Positions 8,561 to 17,347 of a DNA stretch of 40,159 nt are shown here, piece after piece. The notes under the pieces were generated by a model. It saw only the letters and a list, made by a program, of their open reading frames with translations. It was not told the DNA's origin and ran no database searches. Source of the stretch: Ruminococcus sp. Lineage in GTDB: Bacteria > Bacillota > Clostridia > Lachnospirales > Lachnospiraceae. The first letter of the stretch is position 1. Each line of letters starts with the position of its first letter. The stretch is from assembly GCA_023663085.1 (NCBI GenBank), contig JAMPIB010000016.1, forward strand, positions 19,633 through 59,791, given 5' to 3'. The position numbers were made by a program, and so were the translations under genes.

Positions 8561-9012
8561 AATTGTGTGATTCCTTCCTTGATGCCGCTTAACTGCGTCC
8601 CGGCGTCGTATATCTTAAAATAGTCGTCGGAGATCATAGCATGGATATCGTTCATGGAATAGCCGAAAACTTCATACTGTCCCGCGTCACATAGTAGAAA
8701 GCCAATAAATAAAAGAACAGCCGCCGCCATACGGAGTTTGAAAGTACCGGTATCCTGCGGGATATCCTCCTGTGGATTTCCCTCCGCGCGCATCAGATAT
8801 GCTTCTTTCCGCGGCGGTTCTCCTTTTGTCCACAGAGGCGGCATGGTATCCGTACCGTAGAGAATCTTTTCCCGCGCTCTGATCTTCAGGCGGTTATCCA
8901 GATTTTCCTCCCGTATGTATTGTGCCAGTTTCATTTTCTGTTCGACGGGCACCTGCTTTTTTTTGCCGGACGTCCCGGCCTGCGTACCGGAACTTTGCAC
9001 ATTTCTGCTCAT
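8554..9012 (-). CDS. hypothetical single-pass membrane protein
   Basis: I do not recognise this 152-residue protein. It has a polar, charged N-terminal half (about 1-92), a single hydrophobic segment around 94-111 (AAAVLLFIGFLLCDAG), and a short C-terminal part with acidic residues. The topology suggests a membrane-anchored protein with a cytosolic N-terminus. It appears to be the first gene of the radical SAM / DUF2344 / RNase G run and overlaps the radical SAM gene by seven bases, so it is translated together with it. No catalytic motif is visible. Confidence 0.8.
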   Translation of the reverse strand: MSRNVQSSGTQAGTSGKKKQVPVEQKMKLAQYIREENLDNRLKIRAREKILYGTDTMPPLWTKGEPPRKEAYLMRAEGNPQEDIPQDTGTFKLRMAAAVLLFIGFLLCDAGQYEVFGYSMNDIHAMISDDYFKIYDAGTQLSGIKEGITQLW

Positions 9013-9090
9013 GCTGCATTCATTTCCTGTTTCTGCTTTTAGAGCATTTTATGTTTCAGGAACGTAAAAAAGAACGCGCCCTCTTCCATC

Positions 9091-9140
9091 TATCCTGCCT
9101 TATTCTATCTTGTCCCGCCTTGTTCTGTCTTGTTTTATCT
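9091..9140. repeat. degenerate 10-bp tandem repeat, five copies
   Basis: Five decamers in exact register at 9091-9140. On the plus strand they follow the pattern T-R-T-Y-C-Y-R-Y-C-T with few departures (for example TATTCTATCT, TGTTCTGTCT, TGTTTTATCT). On the minus strand the array is purine-rich and starts at the hisIE stop codon (9135-9137), directly downstream of the his operon. No hairpin is evident in it. Confidence 0.85.
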
Positions 9141-10415
9141 TTTGGCCAGTTCCGAGGTGATCTCTTCCCATGTCACGCCTTTTTCAGCCATTAAGACCAT
9201 CATATGATATAAAAAGTCGGAGATTTCGTATTTTATCTCGTTGGCATTGGGATTTTTGGCGGCAATGACAATTTCCGTCGCCTCTTCTCCCAGCTTTTTG
9301 AGAATTTTATCCAGTCCCTTATCAAAAAGGTAATTTGTATAAGAACCCTCTTTGGGGTGGACTTTCCTGTCTAAAATGACGCCGAACACCTGTTCAAATA
9401 CGCGCAGCGGGTTGCTCTCTTCGTACTCCCGGCTCATAATTTCGTTGAAAAAGCAGGAATGTGCACCGGTATGGCAGGCCGCGCCAATCTGGGATACTTT
9501 GGCAAGTATCGTATCCTTGTCGCAGTCGGCAGTCAGGGATTTGACATACTGGAAGTGACCGCTTGTCTCGCCCTTGACCCATATTTCATCACGGCTCCTG
9601 CTGTAATAAGTCATTTTGCCGGTCCGGATGGTCATATCATAGGCTTCTTCGTTCATATAAGCGACCATCAGGACTTCGTCGGTCTTATAGTCCTGTACGA
9701 CGACCGTGATATGCCCATCGGAATTTAGTTTAAATTCTTCCCAGGGAATCCGGGCCTCATAGGTGTTGACCGGGATGCCGTTTGTCTGGCAGAGCGTTTT
9801 TATGGCGGATAATTCTTTGGCATTTTCGTTGATCGCATAGCCGGAGATACCGCAGATATTAGGCTTGGAAAGCAGTTCCAGTATCTTATCAAGAGACACT
9901 TCCGGAACGGAAACGATCATGGGGAATCTGGATACCGCCAGAGCCTCTTTGATCCCGCGTTCTTTGACAAGTATCAGCTCTTCCACATAAGCCTCCAGAA
10001 GTTCTTCATTATCGGCAATTTCCGACGGATTACAAATACAGGCTGCGATCTTGTCTTTGCCGAATTTATCGGAGACTTCTTTGGTGATCTCGATATTGCC
10101 TTCTTTGGAATAGTTTAAAGCGGCCTTGCGGCAGCCTGCGTAGATCAGTTTCTTGATATCTTCCATGCGGTGTACATTACCTGCGCCGATGACCGGTATC
10201 TCGGCCTGTGTACAGATCGCCTTGATGATATCCAGAGCTTCTTCGTGCTCCGCATCACCCGTGGATAAGTCATAGACGATTAATTCATCCGCGTTATTGT
10301 TACTGTAAAATCTGGCCAGTGCGGCCGGATTGGTATCCAGGATCGTATGATCCGCAAAGTCCCTTACTGCGTTGCCTTTATATAAATATATACATGGTAT
10401 TAATTTCTTGTACAT
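9135..10415 (-). CDS. hisIE: HisF-like pseudo-domain fused to HisI-HisE
   Basis: A 426-residue protein in three parts. Residues 218-320 are HisI (phosphoribosyl-AMP cyclohydrolase), with [14 protein letters not shown], the metal ligands in DCDKD, and [10 protein letters not shown]. Residues about 340-426 are HisE (phosphoribosyl-ATP pyrophosphatase), with LGEEATE and EISDFLYH. Residues 1-215 align with the HisF/HisA barrel, but the catalytic aspartates are gone: the IPCLD position reads IPCIY (Y10), and the strand-5 Asp region reads AACIC. The extra domain is therefore probably structural, regulatory or a docking surface (inference). The start shares one base with the hisB stop (TAATG). Two histidine-pathway steps are covered by this protein; it ends the visible his operon. 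Confidence 0.92.
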   Translation of the reverse strand: MYKKLIPCIYLYKGNAVRDFADHTILDTNPAALARFYSNNNADELIVYDLSTGDAEHEEALDIIKAICTQAEIPVIGAGNVHRMEDIKKLIYAGCRKAALNYSKEGNIEITKEVSDKFGKDKIAACICNPSEIADNEELLEAYVEELILVKERGIKEALAVSRFPMIVSVPEVSLDKILELLSKPNICGISGYAINENAKELSAIKTLCQTNGIPVNTYEARIPWEEFKLNSDGHITVVVQDYKTDEVLMVAYMNEEAYDMTIRTGKMTYYSRSRDEIWVKGETSGHFQYVKSLTADCDKDTILAKVSQIGAACHTGAHSCFFNEIMSREYEESNPLRVFEQVFGVILDRKVHPKEGSYTNYLFDKGLDKILKKLGEEATEIVIAAKNPNANEIKYEISDFLYHMMVLMAEKGVTWEEITSELAKR

Positions 10416-11005
10416 TATGCAAGACTTCCTTTCGTACTTAATACGCCTGCCGTCCGCGGTTCTTTGGAAACCGCTTCATCCAGTGCTTTCCCGAAGGCTT
10501 TGAACATGGCTTCTATCATATGATGCGTATTTTGCCCCGAAAGCATCTGGATATGAATATTCATGCCCGCGCTGTAGGAAAGCGCATAGAAAAATTCGCG
10601 GACAAGTTCGGTCTCTAACGTACCGACGCGCTCCGTATCAAAGCTGCATTCAAAGTCAAGATATGGTCTGCCGCACAAATCTACGGCACATAAACACAAG
10701 GCGTCATCCATCGGCAGGATAAAAAAGCCATAGCGCTTAATGCCCGCTTTATCACCGAGCGCTTCTTTGATGGCCTGTCCAAGTACGATACCCGTATCTT
10801 CAACGCTGTGATGTCCGTCAACCTGCAGATCGCCATTGACTGATACAGTCAAATCAAAAAAACCGTGTTTGGCGAAGCCTTCCAGCATATGATCGAAGAA
10901 ACCGATGCCTGTATTGACAGTGCTTTCCCCGCGGCCATCGAGCGATAGAGATATGCTGATATCCGTTTCTTTAGTCTTTCTTTCTATTCTGGCTTCTCTT
11001 GCCAT
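10415..11005 (-). CDS. hisB: imidazoleglycerol-phosphate dehydratase HisB
   Basis: A 196-residue monofunctional HisB that dehydrates imidazole-glycerol phosphate to imidazole-acetol phosphate. The metal-binding repeats are visible: [13 protein letters not shown] and [12 protein letters not shown] in the first half, and the matching motif [13 protein letters not shown] in the second. Length is typical of the single-function enzyme. It lies 24 bases after hisD, and its stop overlaps the hisIE start by one base (TAATG), indicating coupled translation. Confidence 0.97.
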   Translation of the reverse strand: MAREARIERKTKETDISISLSLDGRGESTVNTGIGFFDHMLEGFAKHGFFDLTVSVNGDLQVDGHHSVEDTGIVLGQAIKEALGDKAGIKRYGFFILPMDDALCLCAVDLCGRPYLDFECSFDTERVGTLETELVREFFYALSYSAGMNIHIQMLSGQNTHHMIEAMFKAFGKALDEAVSKEPRTAGVLSTKGSLA

Positions 11006-11029
11006 GATATGTCCTCCATTTTCTTTTTC

Positions 11030-12337
11030 CTAATTATTCTTCTCACGCTGCTCAAATCGCACCCTGATGGAATTGGCATGCGCCGTCAACCCCTCTTTTT
11101 CGGCGAACAGTTCGATATCTTTGTGCGCGCGCAGGAGCGCTTCTCTGGAATAAGAGATGATGCTGGTCTTTTTCATAAAATCATCGACATTAAGCGGTGA
11201 GAAAAATCTGGCCGTTCCGTTGGTGGGCAGGATATGATTAGGCCCTGCGTAATAATCACCGAGCGGTTCCGAAGAATATTCACCGATAAAGATGGCCCCT
11301 GCATTTTCAATCTTCGTCATAACTTCATACGGATTCTTCGTCAGAATTTCCAAATGTTCCGAGGCGATGGCATTGGCTGCCAAGACCGCATCCTCCATAG
11401 AATCGGCCAATAAGATATAGCCGTAATTGTCCAGTGATTTTTGGATGATCTCCGCGCGGGACAATTCTTTTAAAAACCCTTCTATCTCCAGGGAAACCTG
11501 CTCTGCCAGCGCTTCGCTGGTGGTAATCAAAATGGCGCTGGCCAGTTCGTCATGCTCCGCCTGGGAAAGCAGATCGGCCGCCACATAACGCGGGTTGGCG
11601 CTTTCATCGGCAATGACTAAAATCTCGCTCGGCCCGGCGATGGAATCAATACTGACATAACCGAAGCAGGCTTTCTTGGCCAGAGCAACGAAGATATTGC
11701 CCGGTCCGGTGATCTTATCCACTCTGGGAATACTCTGCGTGCCAAAGGCCATAGCGGCGATCGCCTGTGCGCCGCCGACTTTATAGATTTCATCAACACC
11801 GGCAATCTTCGCGGCGACTAACGTACCGGGATGGACTTTCCCCTCTGCATTCGCAGGTGTTGTCATGATGATCCTGCCAACGCCGGCCACTTTCGCGGGA
11901 ATCACGTTCATCAACAGACTGCTTGGATAGGCCGCTTTTCCGCCGGGCACATAGACGCCGGATATCGCTATCGGCAGAACTTTCTGCCCTAAAATAGAAC
12001 CGTCGGGTCTTGTATCTATCCAACTGTTTCGTAACTGTTTCTGGTGGAAAGAAAAGATATTGGCCGCCGAGCGCTCCATGACTTCGATAAAGGCCGTATC
12101 CGCCTGTGCGTAAGCTGCTTCGATCTCCTCTTCGGTGACTCTGATATTATCAGCATTTATCTCCCATTTATCAAATTTACGGGTATATTCAAAAACCGCC
12201 GCATCGCCGCGGTTTCTTACATTATTTATGATATCGGAAACGACGTCTTCGTATTCCGTGTAATTATTGGGGCTTCTTTTTAACAGATTGTCTAACAGAT
12301 CCTGCCGGGAGGCGGCAGTCAGCTTTATTGTCTTCAA
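11030..12337 (-). CDS. hisD: histidinol dehydrogenase HisD
   Basis: A 435-residue zinc enzyme that oxidises L-histidinol to L-histidine with two NAD+. The glycine-rich GGAQAIAAMAFGT, the GPSEILVIAD segment, the AEHDE metal site and the SEHLEIL catalytic region are all present, and length matches the family. It is preceded in the operon by a SIMPL-domain membrane protein gene (73 bases away) rather than by hisG directly. Nothing suggests loss of function. Confidence 0.97.
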   Translation of the reverse strand: MKTIKLTAASRQDLLDNLLKRSPNNYTEYEDVVSDIINNVRNRGDAAVFEYTRKFDKWEINADNIRVTEEEIEAAYAQADTAFIEVMERSAANIFSFHQKQLRNSWIDTRPDGSILGQKVLPIAISGVYVPGGKAAYPSSLLMNVIPAKVAGVGRIIMTTPANAEGKVHPGTLVAAKIAGVDEIYKVGGAQAIAAMAFGTQSIPRVDKITGPGNIFVALAKKACFGYVSIDSIAGPSEILVIADESANPRYVAADLLSQAEHDELASAILITTSEALAEQVSLEIEGFLKELSRAEIIQKSLDNYGYILLADSMEDAVLAANAIASEHLEILTKNPYEVMTKIENAGAIFIGEYSSEPLGDYYAGPNHILPTNGTARFFSPLNVDDFMKKTSIISYSREALLRAHKDIELFAEKEGLTAHANSIRVRFEQREKNN

Positions 12338-12410
12338 TATTTCTCTCTCCTGTTCCTACGTATGCCTTGCTGTTGCAGTTGTCTTATCCCGGTACGGATA
12401 TTGTACGGGA

Positions 12411-13205
12411 CTATTTTACGCTGTAATTCAGTTTTACGGTGATCGAGGCGGTCTTTAAGCGCGAACTGGTATTGAACGTACCGCCGTAACTGTAATCGGA
12501 ATTGCTGTTTTGGGCGGTGATCTGGAAAACGCCGAGATTCGCCGTCAAAAGTTCGTCAACAGTCGCGCCTGTACCTTCGGCCATGATGTCGATCCTGTCT
12601 TTGGCATTCTGTGTCGCCTCTTCGATCAGCTGCAATTTCAGTTCGTCGAGTTTTGTATAGTAATATTCCGGGTTTCGTGAGTCGAATTCCACGTTGGCTT
12701 CTATCAACTGTGTGATATCGCGGGAAATATTATCGACTTTATCCACATCGTTGGAAGTCACGCAGATTTCCTGATATAAGTCGTAACCGTCTTCGTATCT
12801 GCCGATCTCATAGCCATCATCATTATATTCATAGCGGTATCTTTTAGAGATACTGATAGAACCGAAGACCATTTCCTCATCCGTAACGCCGTTTTCTACA
12901 AGATAGTCTTCGATGACCTCAGCATCTTTTTTCAGACGCTGGTAGGCGGCCTGCGTGGAAGAACCGTATGCTGAGAAACTCCCCCGCCAGACGATTAAGT
13001 CCGCTTCAAAGTCACAGCTTGCGGAACCGGTGGCCGTGAGTCCGCCGCTCCCCGAAGACTGCTTATATTCAACGAATCTCCCCGACATCATATTGACACA
13101 GATAATGGCGCAGATTCCCGCGATCAGGGCGATGATGATGCCTTTATACTCTTTGATGGGATTTTCTTTTTTCGTTGCTTCTGTTACCTTTGTTTCTTCT
13201 TCCAT
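12411..13205 (-). CDS. SIMPL-domain (DUF541) membrane protein inside the his operon
   Basis: A 264-residue protein with a short cytosolic N-terminus, one membrane segment (about 22-42, IIIALIAGICAIICVNMM) and an extracytoplasmic domain. The domain opens with TATGSASCDFEADLIVWRG, and the later QLIEEATQNAKDRIDIMAEGTG run is typical of the SIMPL/DUF541 (YggE-like) fold. Function of the family is poorly known; links to oxidative stress and signalling have been suggested. It sits between hisG (46 bases upstream) and hisD (73 bases downstream) on the same strand, so it is probably co-transcribed with histidine genes, although no role in that pathway is evident. Confidence 0.86.
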   Translation of the reverse strand: MEEETKVTEATKKENPIKEYKGIIIALIAGICAIICVNMMSGRFVEYKQSSGSGGLTATGSASCDFEADLIVWRGSFSAYGSSTQAAYQRLKKDAEVIEDYLVENGVTDEEMVFGSISISKRYRYEYNDDGYEIGRYEDGYDLYQEICVTSNDVDKVDNISRDITQLIEANVEFDSRNPEYYYTKLDELKLQLIEEATQNAKDRIDIMAEGTGATVDELLTANLGVFQITAQNSNSDYSYGGTFNTSSRLKTASITVKLNYSVK

Positions 13206-13251
13206 TTTATTTCTCTCTCCATTCTTAAATTATTTTCATCATGAAATTTTA

Positions 13252-13896
13252 TTAAATATTCTGACGAAGCTGCGTGATCAGTTTCTTGATACGTTCCGGT
13301 TCCATCTGCATACTGACCTGATTGACGATCATACGTGCCGACAGCGGGCAGATTTCTTCCAATACCTCCAGACCATTTTCCCTTAAGGTAGAGCCGGTTT
13401 CCACGATATCCACGATAACGTCGGAAAGTCCTACAATAGGGCCGAGTTCCACGGAACCGTTCAGTTTGATGATATCTACGGTCTGATGTTTTTTATTATA
13501 AAAATAGTCCTTGGCAATGTTCGGATACTTGCTGGCCACGCGTATCATCTCATGGTGTTTTAACAGTTCCTTTGCGCCGGCCGGGCCGCAGACGCACATC
13601 CGGCATTTTCCATAGCCTAAGTCCAGCACTTCGTATACGTGCCTGTTTTCTTCCATAATGGTATCTTTCCCCACGACGCCGATATCCGCCGCGCCGTATT
13701 CTACATAAGTCGGCACATCCGGCCCTTTAGCCAGAAAAAAACGCAGTTTCTTCTCTTCGTTGACAAAGATCAGTTTTCTGGAATTTTTATCGGACATTTC
13801 TTCGCAGGTGATGCCGATATCCGCCAGAAGTTCCATTGTTTTATTAGCAAGCCTTCCCTTCGCCAGCGCAAAGGTAAGATATCTGTTTTCGCTCAT
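13252..13896 (-). CDS. hisG: ATP phosphoribosyltransferase HisG, short form
   Basis: A 214-residue catalytic subunit for the first, committed step of histidine synthesis (ATP + PRPP to phosphoribosyl-ATP). LTFALAKGRL at the N-terminus, AADIGVVGKDT and the PRPP-binding VDIVETGSTLREN segment are present. It lacks the C-terminal ACT-like regulatory domain of long HisG, so it should need HisZ for activity and feedback by histidine. The hisZ gene is immediately upstream, with a one-base gap, which is consistent with that. Confidence 0.96.
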   Translation of the reverse strand: MSENRYLTFALAKGRLANKTMELLADIGITCEEMSDKNSRKLIFVNEEKKLRFFLAKGPDVPTYVEYGAADIGVVGKDTIMEENRHVYEVLDLGYGKCRMCVCGPAGAKELLKHHEMIRVASKYPNIAKDYFYNKKHQTVDIIKLNGSVELGPIVGLSDVIVDIVETGSTLRENGLEVLEEICPLSARMIVNQVSMQMEPERIKKLITQLRQNI

Positions 13897-13897
13897 A

Positions 13898-15031
13898 TCA
13901 GTTTACGCCTTTCTTATCTGCTGTCTCGTGCACAAGTTCCACATAATAGCCATCCGCCCGCAGTTTGCCGGCTTCTTTTAACATTTTCCCGAAGTTATCG
14001 TCACGATAATATACCGTAGTGCGCTTATCTGTCCGGGAAACGGAAATGTCCTGTCTGTTCATGGCTAAGAGCAGATCGTCCACCGCCACCATAAAACCGA
14101 TCGCCGGAGCGTTCTTGCCAAAACGGCCCAGCAGCGTATCATACCTGCCGCCCTTGACGATAGCGTCCCCCACGCCATAGGTATAGGCTTTGAAAATAAT
14201 GCCCGTATAATAATTATACTTGCTCAACATGGTAAGGTCAAAAGAAATATATTTTTCCACGCCATATTCGCAAAGTGCCTCATAGACTCTTTCCAGCCGC
14301 TCGATGGCCTCTTTGGAACGGCCGTTGTTCACGGCGCTTTTGGCCTCTTTGAGGGCGTCTATGGAACCGAACAGATCGCTGGTCTTTAACAGTATCTCCC
14401 GGTCTTTTTCATCAACGCTGCAATGTGCGAGCAGATCTTCCGCGCCGAAATAATTCTTGCCGGAGATCAGTTCCCGCAGCGTCAGTTCCGTCTCTTCGTC
14501 AAGTCCCGCCTGCGCGCAGATGCCCTTAAAATATTGCAGATTGCCGACACTTACCTGAAAATCACGCAGACCGGCATGTAAAAGTGATTCTATCGTCAAG
14601 GCGATCATTTCCGCGTCCGCCTCAATGGAGGCATCTCCGACCAGTTCCGCCCCCATTTGCGTGACTTCCTTTAACTTACCCTGTAAGTTGGAAGTGTTGG
14701 TAAAGGTATTTCCCTGATAGCAGAAACGGATCGGCACGTTTTCATCCATAAAGTATTTGGCCGCGCATCTGGCGATAGAGGGTGTAAAATCGGGACGCAG
14801 AACGAGCGTATTGCCCTCTTTATCGAAGAATTTATACAGTTCTTTGGAGGGGGTAGTCCCAACTTCCTTGGAAAATACATCAAAAAATTCAAAGGTCGGC
14901 GTCTGGATATCACGGTATCCGTAGGAAAGAAACTTCTCATGGATCAACCGCTCCACTTCCATTTTATATTCTTTTTCATCACCATAGATGTCCCTGACAC
15001 CTTCCGGTGTATGTACCAGTTTCCTGCTCAT
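13898..15031 (-). CDS. hisZ: ATP phosphoribosyltransferase regulatory subunit HisZ
   Basis: A 377-residue histidyl-tRNA-synthetase-like protein that acts as regulatory subunit of short HisG. It shows class II synthetase landmarks (TPEGVRDIYGDE, the motif 2 region VPIRFCYQGNTF, and the KGGRYDTLLGRFG segment). It is shorter than true HisS and lacks a full anticodon-binding domain. It leads the his operon, and its message begins with a leader of about 110 bases bearing a nested stem-loop and three decamer repeats. GGGAG is 11 bases ahead of the ATG, a slightly long spacing. Confidence 0.94.
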   Translation of the reverse strand: MSRKLVHTPEGVRDIYGDEKEYKMEVERLIHEKFLSYGYRDIQTPTFEFFDVFSKEVGTTPSKELYKFFDKEGNTLVLRPDFTPSIARCAAKYFMDENVPIRFCYQGNTFTNTSNLQGKLKEVTQMGAELVGDASIEADAEMIALTIESLLHAGLRDFQVSVGNLQYFKGICAQAGLDEETELTLRELISGKNYFGAEDLLAHCSVDEKDREILLKTSDLFGSIDALKEAKSAVNNGRSKEAIERLERVYEALCEYGVEKYISFDLTMLSKYNYYTGIIFKAYTYGVGDAIVKGGRYDTLLGRFGKNAPAIGFMVAVDDLLLAMNRQDISVSRTDKRTTVYYRDDNFGKMLKEAGKLRADGYYVELVHETADKKGVN

Positions 15032-15052
15032 TTATCTGTTGGCTCCCTTCTT

Positions 15053-15082
15053 AGTTATACAAAGTTATATAAAGTTATACAA
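15053..15082. repeat. three 10-bp direct repeats in the his leader
   Basis: Plus-strand copies AGTTATACAA (15053-15062), AGTTATATAA (15063-15072) and AGTTATACAA (15073-15082) follow one another without gaps. They lie in the transcribed leader of hisZ, about 20-50 bases before its start codon. One-helical-turn spacing would suit a DNA-binding regulator; an RNA role is equally possible. Confidence 0.85.
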
Positions 15083-15098
15083 ATCACGCAAAACTTTA

Positions 15099-15134
15099 TC
15101 ACTGTAAAGCGATAACTCGCTACCATGTCAGTGA
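15099..15134 (-). promoter_or_regulatory. nested stem-loop in the hisZ leader
   Basis: An outer 6-bp stem (15099-15104 with 15129-15134) encloses an inner 5-bp stem (15108-15112 with 15117-15121) and a four-base loop. It begins about seven bases after the predicted transcription start. There is no following T run, so it does not look like a terminator, and no T-box core motif is present. Confidence 0.6.
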
Positions 15135-15147
15135 AGTAAACATATGT

Positions 15148-15176
15148 AGTATAGCGAAAAAAAAATATTTTGTCAA
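15148..15176 (-). promoter_or_regulatory. sigma-A promoter of the his operon
   Basis: Minus-strand -35 TTGACA (15171-15176) and -10 TATACT (15148-15153), spacer 17 bases. The -35 begins just past the recU stop codon (15178-15180). Transcription should start near 15141. Confidence 0.87.
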
Positions 15177-15177
15177 A

Positions 15178-15714
15178 TTATTCCGCCCGGTCATCGAGAT
15201 CTTTCTGGAGCATATCCAGATAAGGCACTAAAATGCCGCTTTTTTTGGGCAGAACATAAGCGGGATTTAACTCTTCATAGCGGAAACTCTTGCGTCCGCC
15301 CTCTCTGGCTCTGTCCCAGAAATAACGCAGCATCTCATACGGCAGATAGTAAAAAATATCTTTATGCGAATAATAGATGAGAAAAAAAGCAATCCCTTTC
15401 TGTTTTTCAAACTGTTCCATGAAAAGCACCTGATGCTCGTGGATATTTTGCAGGGCAAACGTGTCGGTGGCGCATTCCTTGGCGTCAAAGCAGACCGGAA
15501 TGCCCTGTACCGCGCCGATATAATCGACGGTGCTCTTCTGGTCGAAATAGGCGAGCGTGATATGCCGGCTCTGTTTATCAATATTGATCGGCGTGATCGG
15601 CGTGGGTATCTTCTGTATCAGAGCCAGTCCGTTTTCCAGATATTTTTCGTTGGTGCGGTTGATGAGGTCCTCTAACGTAGAGCCGCGCAGACCTCTTGAA
15701 TTCCAGGTAGCCAT
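15178..15714 (-). CDS. recU: Holliday junction resolvase RecU
   Basis: A 178-residue RecU-family endonuclease that resolves Holliday junctions in recombination and chromosome segregation of Firmicutes. The N-terminal NSRGLRGSTLEDLIN, the PTPITPINI segment, the catalytic STVDYIG ... CFDAKE core (the PD-(D/E)XK-type active site) and LQNIHEHQV match the family. Length is normal for RecU without an added C-terminal tail. It follows the RluA-type gene by 20 bases and is itself followed directly by the his operon promoter. Confidence 0.92.
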   Translation of the reverse strand: MATWNSRGLRGSTLEDLINRTNEKYLENGLALIQKIPTPITPINIDKQSRHITLAYFDQKSTVDYIGAVQGIPVCFDAKECATDTFALQNIHEHQVLFMEQFEKQKGIAFFLIYYSHKDIFYYLPYEMLRYFWDRAREGGRKSFRYEELNPAYVLPKKSGILVPYLDMLQKDLDDRAE

Positions 15715-15734
15715 ATAAAACTGCTCCTTTTTCG

Positions 15735-16727
15735 CTATATATTATTGGAAACGATATCAAAGACCGCAGGCAGAGGCGCTTTGAAAGTTCTTTCGCTGAT
15801 GTCGGCAAACGGTTCTTCCAGATAGGGAAAGACGACTTTATAAGCATGCAGGAGCTGATATTTCACCTGACATGTCCTGCGGTAAACATCATTCCATTTC
15901 CTGTCGCCGTATTTGGGATCGCCCAAAAGCGGATGCCCGATACTGGCCAGATGCGCGCGGATCTGATGCGGTCTGCCGGTGATCAGTTCCACTTCCAGCA
16001 ATGTTTTATCCGTTTCCTGCCGTATGGGCAGATACCGCGTCTTAATGAAGGCGCCGGTTCCTGTATCGCTTATGTGTACGGTATTATTTTTTTCATCTTT
16101 CGTAAGATATCCCTCGATGATCTCTTCTTTCGTAAGGAGTCCCTTTACATAAAGTCTGTAAAACTTATGGATACTGCGGATACGCAGCGCCTCCGAGAGC
16201 ATCTGCGCACCCTGTACGGTCTTGGCACAGAGCACGATACCGCTCGTATTCCGGTCGAGTCTGTTGCAGGCGGAAGGTTTAAATGTCCGCAGCTGCTCTG
16301 TACTTACCTGCCCGTCAGCAAGCAGATAGGAAACGAGCCAGTCGTTTAAGGAAATATCCGAGGGCGCGGCTTTCTGCGTAAGGATACCTGCCGGTTTATC
16401 CGCCAGCAGGATATGTTTATTTTCATATAAAACCGTAATCTGAGCGGGAACATTTTTCAGAGAGGCCGCGTTCCCGGAACAATCTTGTCTGACTTTCTGC
16501 TGACCGGGCCCCATGAATTTTTGCAGCGTTTCTTCGGAAAAAAAGATGGATACCACATCACCGCAGGCAATCTTTTCGCTGCCGTCGGCTTTTTTTTCAT
16601 TTAAGACAATATTCTTTTTGCGCAGCATCTTGTATAAAAAGCTGCTCCCCGCTTCTGGCAGTAATTTGCGCAGATATTTATCAAAGCGCTGTCCGGCTTC
16701 GCGTTCGCTGATGGTCTGCTGATACAT
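15735..16727 (-). CDS. RluA-family pseudouridine synthase (RluC/RluD type)
   Basis: A 330-residue RNA pseudouridine synthase. An S4-like RNA-binding domain occupies about 1-70 (GQRFDKYLRKLL, FLYKMLRKKNIVLN). The catalytic domain has the uridine-binding aspartate D158 in CNRLDRNTSG, where the family usually has HRLDR, followed by the RPHQIRAHLASIGHPLLGDPKYG-type C-terminal signature (HQIRAHLA, GDPKYGD). The substrate is likely 23S rRNA, but the exact uridine cannot be assigned. It ends 20 bases before recU. Confidence 0.93.
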   Translation of the reverse strand: MYQQTISEREAGQRFDKYLRKLLPEAGSSFLYKMLRKKNIVLNEKKADGSEKIACGDVVSIFFSEETLQKFMGPGQQKVRQDCSGNAASLKNVPAQITVLYENKHILLADKPAGILTQKAAPSDISLNDWLVSYLLADGQVSTEQLRTFKPSACNRLDRNTSGIVLCAKTVQGAQMLSEALRIRSIHKFYRLYVKGLLTKEEIIEGYLTKDEKNNTVHISDTGTGAFIKTRYLPIRQETDKTLLEVELITGRPHQIRAHLASIGHPLLGDPKYGDRKWNDVYRRTCQVKYQLLHAYKVVFPYLEEPFADISERTFKAPLPAVFDIVSNNI

Positions 16728-16762
16728 TATGATACCCCGTTTTTTCAGAGAGAAAATTATAT

Positions 16763-17332
16763 TTAAAGAGAAATCGAATAAAACATCTGTATCATTCCCT
16801 CTCTGTTTTTGCTTTCCTGCGTGTCTAAAGACGACAGTTGACTTAATCGGTCAACATATTTCCCCAGATCATCAAAAATCTTGATGGTCATATTTTTATA
16901 GCCGTCCTGTTTGAGCATCTGTTCTAAATGCGCTTCTCCGGCTTTGATATCGCATTTATCGCTCTCCGTATAGGCACATATCGTATTTCCTTTCAGAACC
17001 ATATGGCTGATGGGAAAATTTTTCTGATAAGAGGTAAAATACATATCATAAAAGCCTGTCAGTTTATCGTCGTAGTCAGAAATCTTCTCTTTCGCCCCGC
17101 CGCTGCAGCCGCTCGCCCGCAGGAACATGATGGCGTTGACGGCGCTCTTACAGGAAGGGAGCAGACCGAGCACGGCCACGACTGTCAACAGATTTTTATT
17201 ACTGCCTGTGGAATAGATACCGATGCCGTATATGGCAAGAGACAGGGCGAAAAATATGACTGTCCGGATTACGGATGCCTTCTTTTGATATTCAATATAA
17301 CCGTAGTTTCCTTTGGGCACTTTTTTACTCAT
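16763..17332 (-). CDS. hypothetical membrane protein with two N-terminal membrane segments
   Basis: I do not recognise this 189-residue protein. It has a basic N-terminus, two hydrophobic segments (about 23-42 and 50-72), and a cytosolic C-terminal region of about 110 residues with no catalytic motif that I can name. It is placed 15 bases after the SDR gene and 35 before the RluA-type gene, with the same strand and base use, so it belongs to this housekeeping run. Confidence 0.78.
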   Translation of the reverse strand: MSKKVPKGNYGYIEYQKKASVIRTVIFFALSLAIYGIGIYSTGSNKNLLTVVAVLGLLPSCKSAVNAIMFLRASGCSGGAKEKISDYDDKLTGFYDMYFTSYQKNFPISHMVLKGNTICAYTESDKCDIKAGEAHLEQMLKQDGYKNMTIKIFDDLGKYVDRLSQLSSLDTQESKNREGMIQMFYSISL

Positions 17333-17347
17333 CTAAATCCTCCATTT

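Noticed and set aside
1-9140. CRISPR arrays for the short tandem repeats at 1-68 and 9091-9140
   Set aside because: Units are 17 and 10 bp, contiguous with no spacers, and no cas genes are present.
15032-15180. T-box riboswitch for histidine in the hisZ leader
   Set aside because: I find no T-box core (AGGGTGGNACCGCG-like) sequence and no terminator/antiterminator with a T run in the 110-base leader.
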